Shown here: in pieces, positions 33,742 to 44,198 of the stretch
Position numbering within the stretch: position 1 is the first letter of the stretch
Layout of the letters: each line of letters begins with the position of its first letter
NCBI GenBank assembly: GCA_039720395.1
Contig: CM077823.1
Location: forward strand, 13,534,107 to 13,598,106
Direction: 5' to 3'
DNA from: Liquidambar formosana
Lineage: Eukaryota; Streptophyta; Magnoliopsida; Saxifragales; Altingiaceae
DNA: 64,000 nucleotides
Translations under genes and position numbers: made by a program
Notes under the pieces: generated by a model
What the model was told of the DNA's origin: nothing
The model's input: only the letters and a program-made list of their open reading frames with translations
Database searches by the model: none

Positions 33742-34339
33742 CCTGTATTTCCAAAAAAATGGGCCATTCAAAGAAAGAAACAGTTTAATGAGAATGCTAG
33801 TGAAGAGTTAACACAATCAGCTAAAGAATCATTTCGAGTTAATTACTTCATATATATAATAGATCAAGCTCTTTCCTCACTTAAGACTAGATTTGAACAA
33901 TTTAATGAATATGAAGTAACCTTTGGGTTTTTGTTTGATTTGAAGAAGTTAAATTCCAACAATGATAAATGTTTAAAAACTTCTTATATCAAGCTTGAAG
34001 AAGTATTGAAACATAATGAGATTTCTGATATTAATGGGAATGGTTTATATTTAGAATTGAAGGTCTTGAAAGAAGGTTTACCAAAAGAAATAAAAAGGCC
34101 AATTGAAGTACTTAATCATTTGAAAGTAATGGATGGTTGTTTCCCAAATGCGTGGATTGCTTATAGAATATTGTTAACCATACTAGTTACAGTTGCCTCT
34201 GCAGAAAGAAGCTTTTCAAAGTTGAAGTTGATTAAATCTTACCTTCGGTCAACCATGTCACAAAAACGATTGTCTGGGTTAGCTATGTTGTCCATTGAAA
34301 AGGATATGCTAAAAGAACCTGATTGTACAAGCTTGATTA
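33742..34339 (+). pseudogene. hAT transposase, C-terminal part with dimerisation domain
   Basis: The hAT frame resumes with FPKKWAIQRKKQFNENASEE and runs open to 34339. It contains the hAT dimerisation block: ...PNAWIAYRILLTILVTVASA, ERSFSKLKLIKSYLRSTMSQ, KRLSGLAMLSIE. The catalytic Glu and RW-region partner residues sit in this part. It is cut after codon TSLI by a Copia-like solo LTR at 34340 and resumes at 36040. It belongs with 5008-6917 as one gene. Confidence 0.9.
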
Positions 34340-36034
34340 TGTTAGGATTATGCCCTAGAGCCAATCATAGAGATGATTGTTTAGGGATTAGAAATAATCA
34401 ATTGATTTCATTTATATATGTCACATTTATTATTGATTTAATAAAAGGGCTTATTCTATTATGTTTATATGCATCATTTATATTTACATAATATGTCCAT
34501 GGAGTTAGAGTTGAGAATATGAAATTACAAAGGGTTGTAATTTTGAGACTATAGATATATCTCTGTACTAAACTCCTAAATCATTCCTAGTTGAAGGTTC
34601 ACTATGATGGACAATAATGAACCATAGGACTAGCACTTGTTAGGTTGATTCTATAGAAGGATAGCTAGTCTCAAGCTATTTGTGTGGAGACACTACAACC
34701 AACAAGTGGGTGCCTATTATAAGAATAGGTACACTGAGTGTGACCAAAGATATGAGATAAACTGAATGGAGTTTTAACCTGCCTGTCAATCAGTTTCTCA
34801 TTGTTATAGTGGTACAAATAATCCTTAGACCTAAGACACCATGGTTGTCTTATGCATGTAACTGTAGAAGTTTGATAACACTAAGTGCAGATCCTATTCA
34901 GGGGTCTGTAAGGGTGTTCATTGGCCCTTCTGCTATGTGTGTGAAGGCATGTGAGTGATCAACAAGGAATCCATCACTCTCAGGAAAAAGGGAGTGAATG
35001 TCTCATATAGTATTCATTGAATATAACTCATTAAATCCATGGGCTCATGGTAGAATAAATATGGAAAGGAGTTTCCATAAGTTCATCATTGAGTTGATAT
35101 TAATGAATGAGTATAAAGTAATTGAACTAGGGACTTGACAGACTTCCATGTCCTATTAGTTCAATTGGAGACATTGTGTTGATGGAAGGATGGAATTGTA
35201 ACCTGTAAACTATAACAGAAGGGTTCTTTGTAAATGACAATTCACCTCATTAAGGACCACACCATGAGCCATATGCTAGGTGTTACTCATGGTTAGTAGA
35301 AGCCCTAATTGATATAAATGAGTTATAATCAATTAGGGAATTGAAAGGAGTTTCAATTAGACCCTTTAATGGAAAGTGTTCCATTGTGCACAACATGTGC
35401 TATTCCTACTACTTGATGATGTGAACCCAATGGGTCACACACTGATCATGCTAAGAAAGCTTGATTGTCTATGAGAGAAAGGGTATAAGTGATTAAAGAA
35501 AAATTCTTTAAGGGGCTAATTTGTATTTGATACAAACTAGTGGGCCAATTGTGTAATTAAGAGTAATTACACAAATTCCACTAGGGTTAGGAATCCCCCT
35601 ATGGCCGGCCCTATTAATGGGCTATATAATGCCCATTATGTGGGGATGACATAATAAGACAATCATTCTCCCAAGGGCTAGCTGGAAAAATTACAGCTCT
35701 CCCTCTCTTTCTCTCCCTCTTCTCCACTTCTAGCAACCATAAGGAAGAAGAAGGAAAGGACAACAAGCTCTAGCTAGGTGTGGATACCGTTGGAGGCAGC
35801 ACACTTGGGCTGCTCATTCACCGCTGTCCGAAGACAAAGCTTGGAGCAAAAAGGAGAAGACAAAGCTTGGAGCATAAAGGAGAAAACATTAATCAACTGT
35901 AAGTAATCCCAACTCTCTTGGTAGTTAGGGTTTATGTTTTTGTATTATGCATAATCGGATTCATGGGTTTGGGAATCGTAGGAAAATTTTAATTCCGCCT
36001 TTGTAGTTTTTCCTCTCTAGTTAGATTCCCAATA
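34340..36034 (+). mobile_element. Copia-like solo LTR in the last codons of the hAT transposase
   Basis: Starts TGTTAGGATTATGCCCTAGAG, a common start of plant Ty1/copia LTRs, and ends TAGATTCCCAATA (one base off the usual CA). Perfect 5-bp duplications GATTA flank it (34335-34339 and 36035-36039). It holds a TATA-like element (GGGCTATATAATGCCC, about 35619-35634) followed by a CT-rich leader. No internal coding region is present, so it is a solo LTR of 1.7 kb. Confidence 0.92.
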
Positions 36035-36083
36035 GATTAGTAATTTTGCTACTCAAAATACAAGAAGAGTAATATTTAAGTGA
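36035..36083 (+). pseudogene. hAT transposase, final codons
   Basis: After the solo LTR the frame continues LISNFATQNTRRVIFK and stops with TGA at 36081-36083. The ending matches the usual C-terminus of this hAT group (SNFASQKAR-like). This shows that the LTR insertion is exactly reversible on paper and that no hAT sequence was lost there. Confidence 0.85.
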
Positions 36084-36410
36084 TACTTCAATGCATTGGG
36101 TTTTTTGTTTTTTGGTATTATAACTTTAGATTTTGTTTTGTGTATTTTTCTTATTGTAACAATGAATTTTGTTATGTTATGAAACAAGAAGTATGAATTA
36201 TAGCTTTTGAAGTTCTTGTAATGATTTTTTGTTACCTTCATTTATATAAGCAAATATTAGTAACTATATAGGCAAGAAAACTTTAAGTTGATACTAGGAA
36301 AAAAAAAATTTGAGTACGTAGAAATTTTTTTTTTTTGGTGTGTGAATAAATATAAGGGGCCTCAATTTTTGAGTTCACTTAGGGCCTCCAAAAAGTCATG
36401 TCCAGCCCTG

Positions 36411-36670
36411 TACCTTCCTAGCTTTTATTACTCAAGTAATTTTGTCTTCCTTGTAATTTTCTATTGCAAACTTTTTATATATATTTTCCCCTACATTTTT
36501 AATAATTCCTAGCTACAAACTTCATTCATATTGCACAAATAATAGATTTCATATTCTATGTACCTTTTCTTAATTTCTTTTCTTTTAGACAATGTTTGAT
36601 TATTTAAATTAAACAAATGCCAATGTTCTAACACTTAACTATTTGATTATCAGCTTGCTCCCATCTTCAT
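36411..36670 (+). repeat. Right copy of the roughly 265-bp direct repeat
   Basis: Matches 1531-1794 with about 11% mismatches. It begins with TACCTTCC, the right-hand duplication of the hAT element, and runs into the next exon of the RPA-like gene. Confidence 0.8.
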
Positions 36671-37043
36671 TGAAAGAACTTCTCAATTGGCTCTTAAAAA
36701 CTAATACTTGCTGAAAATTCATGCTTGCCAACGAAGGTACCAAGGGCCAATGGTGAAGAAGTACAACATCCATCACTCGGAAATCATACCATTCTTAGAG
36801 GTGCCGCAACTTGAAGAAGCCACCAAGAAGATAGGTAGTCCCACAAAACAAGACAAGAAGGACTCCCCCTGCCAAGATGGATCACCTATTCCAAAGGTTG
36901 AGCAAGAACATTTCCACTTTACAAAGGCACCACCTTCTGCTGTTGTCTACAACAATGGGAAAGAAAAGAGCACCGAAGAATCCCTCAATCCTGTCCAAGT
37001 CCACAGTTCTCCAGATACCTTGCAAAATGCTTCGTGCACTTAA
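36654..37043 (+). pseudogene. Downstream exon of the RPA-like gene, with an in-frame TAA
   Basis: After the acceptor (gattatcag) the phase-0 reading is LAPIFIERTSQLALKN, then TAA, then 111 further open codons to 37043 (LLKIHACQRRYQGPMVKKYN ... NASCT). The second part is hydrophilic with no motif I recognise; the block ACQRRYQGPMVKKYN could be an OB-fold strand. Either the gene ends at the TAA and the rest is 3' UTR, or the TAA is a nonsense mutation. It probably continues the exon at 1410-1530. Confidence 0.4.
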
Positions 37044-38241
37044 AATTCTCATCTCAAAACAGCCTTATAATGTACTGATCCACACACTTATGTTGGATCT
37101 TTGAACTACACTTTTTGCTTTTTGTTATTTTGAAACTGAATCCTGCTGTACAACTAAAGGGAACGCACTCAGAACAACATAACTTGTTCCCTTACTTTGT
37201 TCACATAAGAACTAATGAACGATCTTTTAAATCCAAAACTAATATACTACTAGATAGATTACCCTCTCAACATAAGCTTCATCCAGTAGTGCATCAGTTT
37301 TGTACACTGCATGTTCGTTTTGTACTTATTTTAGTTACTTTATACGAAGCATACTGTAGTAGTGCATAAGTATTGCACACTACAACATCCTTTTGTACTT
37401 ATTTTAGGAACTTTATATGATGCATATTTTGTTATCTGCCTAGGGAACTATTGGAAGTTATAACTTGTTCTAGGTTTGCTCCTTCCTCATTATTATGATT
37501 TGGCCAATTTGGTCGTCTAATTTCTGAATAGGTCCATGCTATCACTTTCATTATTCTTCCTCTTAGAGAAAACTTTAAAGCAATCGATTTATAAAAGTTG
37601 TGGCAGGGAAGATAGGCAAAATTTTACCAATCTTGATCTATTACATGTCCATGTTCAAAAATCATGCCCAGATATAAAATCAGGTTGTCAAACATTCTTT
37701 CTTTTATTTAGCTGATTTTGCTTTCGGTGGTTTTTTATAATATACTATGTTTTTTATTTTTTTTATTTTATTATACAGGGATGTTGTTGGGCGTCATTTT
37801 TTTTTTCTTGATTATTTATAAATGTTGGCTACTCTATCTTTCGCGAGAATTTATTAAGATAGATAGGATGTATGTGCTTGCATGCTTTCTTGCGAGGGTA
37901 TTATGGATTTGTATATTTTATATAGTATCATGATCACTAATAATAAAACTTTATCTTTGTGCATTGAAAGCAAAAAAACTAATAGTTACATTGTATATTT
38001 TATCAAATTTGTAGCCACAGTAGTGATAGAACATTAAAGTGTTGGGATAATGAGATCGACGACTATCGAGGTACTTAACCTGTATCACAACTCCATTCTT
38101 ATTGAAGTAATAAAGTTTTTAATAGGACGAAATGGAACCCAATAGAAGTAGCGATGAAACCAAGTTAGCATGCCAGAGAACTTCATAGTGCATGGAACCA
38201 TTATCACAAATATATACAAGAACAATACAAAAAAAAAAAAA
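37044..38241. other. AT-rich intergenic DNA
   Basis: A short, imperfect tandem repeat around tttgtacttattttagttactttatacgaagcata lies at about 37320-37425. Otherwise I see no gene, terminus or RNA feature. Confidence 0.6.
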
Positions 38242-39955
38242 AGGAAAATTACAGATTGCCCCCCTCATCTTTTAACGGAAATCACTTTTCACCCCTCATC
38301 TTTAAAATCGGACAAATAACCCCTTAAAGTTTTAAAAATATTCACTTTACACCCTTCCGTCTAACGGACGTTATGATTTTAATAGAAAAAGTCACGTGCA
38401 ATGCACGTGACCAACATACTTCACGAATAAGACCAAAATACCCTTATCATTACCCATCGCCGCCGTCACCTGTTCAACCCCCACCAAAACCCCAACTCCG
38501 GCTCCTTCTCCGATGAAACCATCCCTGCCACACCGCCTCCCCCATTATCTTCCAATGCCACCCCTCTCACACCAGCACACCAAAACCAAACCCAGAACCC
38601 ACCACCACCGACACCTGTTTCAGCCCCTACCAAAACCCCAATGCCACCCACCATCTCTGCCGCACCGTGTTTCAGCCCTCACCATCTCCCAATGCCACCC
38701 CCTTCCCCCTTCACACCAGCATACCACAACTATAGAGGTAATAGATCTCAGAAAACAACAAAAACAAAAATGGAAAAAAAAAAAAATTGAAGCATGAAGG
38801 AAGAAGCAGCAGCGAAGGGCTAGCAGCCGCGCCGGCGAGGCGTTGACCCACTGCCTTCCCCACCACCACTCCTCGCCGTCGAACCCCCAACACCCATTCA
38901 CTCTGCCACCTAAATCCCTTCCTCATTTGACCAAGACCCCATTTTCATCAAACCCAAAACCCAAATCAGCGAACCAAAACCCCCAGCAGCGATGGGCTAG
39001 CAGCCGCGCCGGCGAGGCGTTGACCCACCGCCTTCCCCACCACCACTCCTCGCCGTCGAACCCCCAACACCCATTCACTCTGCCACCTAAATCCCTTCCT
39101 CATTTGACCAAGACCCCATTTTCATCAAACCCAAAACCCAAATCAGCGAACCAAAACCCCCAGCAGCGATGGGCTAGCAGCCGCGCCGGTGAGGCGTTGA
39201 CCCACCGGCTTCCCCACCACCACTCCTCGCCGTCGAACCCCCAACACCCATTCACTCTGCCACACCCCATTTTCATCAAACCCAAAACCCAAATCAGCGA
39301 ACCAAAACCCCCTTTTGCATCAAACCCAGCTCCACCGCCTCTAAGCTACCGCCGTTGAGTCCACCATCGTGCGAGCTTCTCCCACCAATCGCACTTTAAG
39401 AAGCCAAGTTTGTCGCCGTCTAATCGACTCCCTACCGTCGGGTTTTTCTGGCAATTCTTTGCTGTCGAAAACCCCTATCGGCAATTCTTTACTGTCTAGA
39501 CCCCTGTCGGCGACTTTTGTTTTTCCCTTTTCTTCTTGGATCTATTACACCATGGGCAAGTGTGCTTGTCGAGGAAGAGGACCCATGAAGGTCAACAGAG
39601 GTGCCGGAGAAGAGGACGTGGTGACGACGGCGGCGGTGGTTTGGGTTTCAGGGTTGGGTGGTGTTAGGGTTTGGAGGTGACGAGTTGCCGTTGCAACTCC
39701 GGCGAGATTTCTGTGGGAGTACTCCGATCGGCTCTCCATGTAAGAATCCAGAAGCTTCCTTGAGAAGCTTCATCCAATTTGAATTTGTTTGTGTAAAATA
39801 ATGTGAGGGTAAGGATGTAATTTCATGGATTCCGTTAACGGCGTAAGTTCAAATAACATTTTTGAAATTTCAAGGAGTAATTTGTCCGATTTTAAAAATG
39901 AGGGGTGGAAAGTGATTTCCGCTCAAAGATGAGGGGGGCAATCTGTAATTTTCCC
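38242..39955. mobile_element. Non-autonomous Mutator-like element with long TIRs
   Basis: The left end (GGAAAATTACAGATTGCCCC) and the reverse complement of the right end (GGGAAAATTACAGATTGCCC) match over at least 80 bp, through TCATCTTT, CGGAAATCACTTT and AAAATCGGACAAAT. The flanks are A-runs, so the expected 9-bp duplication (A9) is uninformative. The interior (about 38450-39740) is far more GC-rich than its surroundings, as in elements that have captured gene fragments, but I do not recognise a source gene. No transposase is present. Confidence 0.8.
38810..39260. repeat. 177-bp in-frame tandem repeat in the Mutator-like element
   Basis: The anchor GGGCTAGCAGCCGCGCCGG starts at 38817, 38994 and 39171, so the period is exactly 177 bp. 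Two full units and a partial third are nearly identical. 177 is a multiple of three, and the plus-strand frame 38843-39358 stays open through them, with a Pro/His/Ser-rich 59-residue repeat (LPHHHSSPSNPQHPFTLP). The minus strand is open in part too, so coding is not established. Confidence 0.9.
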
Positions 39956-40714
39956 AAAAAAAAAAGAAGAAAAAAACAACTCCTCATGAAAATAAATCTT
40001 AATAGCTACCTCTGCAAATACATCGGGCACGTGCCTCGCATGTGCCTCTTCGGTCTAGTTTTAACAAAAATACTCTGCTCTAAAATGAAACAATTAGAGA
40101 AAGAAAGAAGGGTTCTCTCTTCTACAACTTAAATGGCTTTTGTTACAATCCTCCAAAGGTTAACTTCGTTAGTAGCCCTCTCGTGACTTGACTCATTCAA
40201 ACTCAACCTGCTTTGCTAATTTCAGCTTGTAGGAGATGCAAATGCACGAGATTAGGTATCCAACCCCATGGATACGAATTGTTTCAAAGATCTAATGGAG
40301 TAGATTTCAAAAATACAAGTTTCATTGAAAATGGACATATTAATTAAAACTTAAATGTGAAGGAACCAAAAACTTCAAATGATTTTTGCAAAAGTTAACA
40401 TGACGCTAAAAATTAGTATGGTATCAATATACTCCAAGAAACTCATTAAATATTATTTTGTAAATAATCTATCATCACAAAAACCATATATAAAAATTTA
40501 AGCCAGATAGCTCATGTAAGAAAAATCAAATAATAATATAAATTAAGCGGAAGTTAAACTTGTGTAGATTAGATCCATACTATGGCATTTTAGATCACAA
40601 ATAAATAAATGATCAAAACATACTGGTAATAGCTAGAAGCATAACCATTGTAATTCAGATCTTTCCACTATGAGAATAAAGAACCTAACGATCTTGGTAA
40701 TACACCTTTCATTT
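39956..40714. other. AT-rich intergenic DNA
   Basis: I see nothing identifiable beyond a short open frame at 39905-40132 that overlaps the right inverted repeat of the Mutator-like element. Confidence 0.6.
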
Positions 40715-43130
40715 ATATTTTACAGTGATAGGATTTTACAAATACGATAAAATATATAGGTGGGTGAGTAACCACCAATAACTTAAACTTTCAAAATCCA
40801 ACTAAAACTCAATTAATCACAAGGCTAATAGGGCTAAGACAAAGTTATGACACATAGAATCTTATTCTCATTCTACTAAATTATATTCAATTAAACAATT
40901 AAAATAAATTCATCCTTTCCTTCATATTTTATAGTGATAGGATTCTACAAAGTATGATAAAATATATAGGTGGGTGAGTGACCACTAATAACTTAAAGTT
41001 TCAAAATCCAACTAGGACTCAATTAATCACAAGTATAATAAGGCTAATGTAATACCCATACCATTAAATTAGTTTAATTACATCATTAGTTAATGATTTG
41101 CCGAATTATAACATGTATGTGCATTACACGGGAGATTTATGATGATATTTATAATGCATGACATGTGGTTTATTGTTATTTTGCATCATATGCATGATAG
41201 ATGAGCATGAATAGTTTTTATGCACATTTCCTTTCATTATTGGGCAAATTTGGCAAAAGCCGTTCGATCGGGGTTTGAGGCCGATTGATTGGGGTGTCTC
41301 CGAATTAGGTAGTATCTAGAGCTACTCTTAAGTTCTATGCCTGAGGCCGATCGATCGGGGTGTGTTTTTTAGCATTTTTCTTTAAAGCATCAAATAACGC
41401 ATGTGCCCCTCCTACCTTACTAAACACCCTCAACTCGACTCTATGAGATCAGATCTAGTAATTTACATGCAAGAGAGCTAGAGAGAGAGAGAGAAATAGA
41501 GAGAGACAGAGAAAGAAGAGAGAAGGGAGTGTTTAAAGAGAAAAAGTATGGTTTTTGGTTTGCATACTAGGATTTTGATTCTCTCACCACACATTGACGC
41601 TTGGGATAGCATTCATAGGGCTTGTTTCTTCATTCCACACATGCTTAGTGAAGTTTGGAGCGTGATTTGCGGAGGTGGGAGCTAATTCTTGCACTCTAGG
41701 CTTGGATTCAACCATCCCAACACATTTTCTCTACATTTGACCTATCATACTTAAGGTAGGTGTAATTTTCATGAAATTTAACCTTAGGGATGATAATGGG
41801 TTAGTATGTAAGCCCATATATGTTGAATATAAATGGATATTTGTGTTATTCATGATTTTACATGATTTTTGGGTATATTATTATGTGTATTTTGTAATGC
41901 ACGTACCGAGGAGTCTAGTTTACATAACCCTATGTTAGGAATATTACATTTGGGAGTATGGAGGTTTATATATATATATATTGTATTTTAGTTTATTTTG
42001 AATGTACATGCTCTGTAAATTATTGTTGGTCTATATTTTACATATTTTACATAGCACAACATGTTATATAATTATAGAATAATTATATATCGTTGATTTC
42101 TAAATATATTGACATGCATTGGGATTTATATGTATTTCCATGGCGTTTATTGACATAATAATGTATGAAATAGAATTAATTAAATACTTGGTAAAAGTAT
42201 TGAAAGGGGTCAGTAATATGGACTACTTGCGGTCAAGGGACTTGGTTATGTTTTCCATTCCTTTGGTCCTGAGGTGTTCGCGGTCCTAAAAAAAATGATA
42301 TTTCAATGTGCTCCTAAATTGAGACGACTTGCGGTCCCAGGTAAGGATGAAAGCTGTATTATTCTTTTGGAGGTTGGGTTTAAATCCTCCGTTTCCACAC
42401 GAAAACTCTTGCGGGAGTAGTTGGTAATTATGAAATTAATTAAATGGACATGAGTTGCATAACATTTATGGCATTATATGGATTTTATTGTATTTAGGTA
42501 TGATTTACTTTGGTTATATTATCATACTTGGGTTATTTTTATATGAAATTTATATCTGCTGAATTTTATACTCACCCCTATTTTTATAAAACTTTTTCAG
42601 ATGATTATATAACTGAGGAGGCATCAACTTAAGGTGATTAGCTAGGTTTTAGCATGGTTTAAGATGCTAGCTTATTTTTGGACAATTCTTATGAACTCAG
42701 ATAATTAATATTATGGTTTTGTAATATTTAAATACTTTTATTCGGCCCAAAGGCATTAAACATGTAATAACCTAATGTTTGCAATATTTTATTATTGTAT
42801 GTCTCTTTATATGGTTTATTTAGATGTGATGATACCAAGAATGGATGACATAATATTTTATGATTATTTTAAACAGGTTTTATCATGGTATGTCCCATTT
42901 ACGAATAGGTCATGCCGAAATTTTTATTAAATTAACAGTTTTCTAAGATGTGTCATCCACATGATTTTTAAATGATTTTCTCTAATTAAATGGGTTTTCT
43001 TATAATTGATCATGGCTTATTATATTTGGGTCATGACAGCTAAGACAAGGTTAAGACCCATAGAATCTTATTATCATTCTACTAAATTATATTCGATCAA
43101 ACAATTAAAATATATTCATTTTGATTAAGT
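40715..43130. repeat. Tandem duplication of about 200 bp, second copy split by a solo LTR
   Basis: The block with gataaaatatataggtggg, caaaatccaacta and ctcaattaatcacaag occurs at about 40715-40914 and again from 40915. The second copy stops at 41047 and resumes at 43039 (gctaagacaaggttaagacc). Removing the solo LTR restores a continuous second copy, which confirms the LTR boundaries. Confidence 0.85.
41048..43038 (+). mobile_element. Solo LTR
   Basis: Starts TGTAATACCC and ends GGGTCATGACA, flanked by perfect duplications GCTAA (41043-41047 and 43039-43043). It contains two direct repeats around gaggccgatcgatcggggtg (about 41277-41361), one of which holds the 12-bp palindrome CCGATCGATCGG. 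It also has a GA tract (41470-41495) and three copies of a tgcggtc motif (about 42230-42340). No coding sequence is present. The superfamily is likely gypsy by its TGTAA...GACA ends, but this is not proven. Confidence 0.9.
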
Positions 43131-43327
43131 AAAACTGATTGATCTATGGGCTTGTCTAGCAAACATGGTAATCCAAGTAGCTGCGAATAAAGCTAATTAG
43201 TTTGATGTTGAAATTTTTTGGTAACCTCTCTCCTCTTGTACGGATGTTCAACCTTGTCTTAATAATTAACCTAAAAAGGCGTGTAAGTTTAAGCCTATTT
43301 TTTGTTGGTTTCCAAATAACCTAAGTA

Positions 43328-44095
43328 GGGGTGTAAAATTGGCCCCCTAGCCTAGACCTAGGCCGAAAATTTTGGGTTAAATTCTCTGAATCTCATTTAG
43401 GACCAATCCAACCCTAACCCGATAAATAAGATGGGCAAGCTTAAATTTGGGATTTGTAACTTAGCCTAAACTGAAGCCTAGCCTAATGGTCTAGCCTAAG
43501 GCCCAACCTGAAGTTAACCCCTTTTATATTAAATCATATACTATTATCATATGAGTTATATTTATCCTTAGATTCACATGAAATTAAAAACTAATTAAAC
43601 AAAATTTACAAATACAACAAACATACAAGAAACAACATCCAATGATTATATTTATGTCTTCCATTTTTTTTTTTCTCAATTAGTAGAATGATATATTTTA
43701 GCCAATGATCTATTTGCAAATGTATTCTTATAAATTATAAAGATTATTAAATCATTTATCAATTAGTAGAATGATATATTTTAACCAATGATCTATTTGC
43801 AAAATGTCTTCTTATAAATTATCAAGATTGTTAAATCATTTAAATATTGATATAATGTTTGCAAATGGTTTTATAATTCATAAAAATTTTACCTATATAA
43901 ACTTTATAAAGCTTAAATGTTATTTAATGAAAAAACCATAAAGAAGAATTTGGCCTAGTTTAACGCCAACATAAGCCTGAGACCGGCCTAGTCCAAGCCC
44001 AACCCAAATAATATTAAAACCTGACTAGGCCCAACTCAACCTGGCCCACATGAAGGGCAGCCAAAGCTAGTCCATATTACACCGCTAGTACTAAA
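43328..44095. mobile_element. Small hAT-like element without coding sequence
   Basis: Left end GGGGTGTAAAATTGGCC; right end read in reverse GCGGTGTAATATGGACTAG. Both are of the (TA)GGGGTGTAAAT type seen in plant hAT miniature elements. The subterminal regions are complementary in character (GGCCTAG/CTAGGCC-rich). An internal tandem duplication of about 82 bp (agtagaatgatatatttta...) lies at about 43680-43850. A clear 8-bp duplication was not found, so the boundaries are approximate. Confidence 0.45.
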
Positions 44096-44198
44096 CAAGG
44101 GTGAGACCTAATTTGACCACATTTTGAAAATCTCAAACAGGTCCAAAGAGTCCAAAAAACCACTCAACTTTTGGGTCCCACTTTCCTAATAAAACTTT

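Larger units (their letters stand above)
1795..36410 (+). mobile_element. hAT DNA transposon, split by nested retroelements (34.6 kb in total)
   Basis: The left end reads CAAGGCTGGCCCTGAC. The right end, read on the minus strand, starts CAGGGCTGGACATGAC, giving imperfect terminal inverted repeats of about 16 bp. The flanking octamers are caccttct (1787-1794) and taccttcc (36411-36418), a degenerate 8-bp target-site duplication with six matches. Inside is a hAT transposase pseudogene in three pieces. Subtracting the three inserted blocks leaves about 3.9 kb, a normal length for an autonomous hAT element. The hAT is the oldest layer of the nest: its transposase has several stops and frameshifts, whereas the gypsy element inside has nearly identical LTRs. 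Confidence 0.85.

Noticed and set aside
38466..38926. Glycine/tryptophan-rich minus-strand frames
   Set aside because: Low-complexity translation of the GC-rich interior of a Mutator-like element; the opposite strand is equally open.
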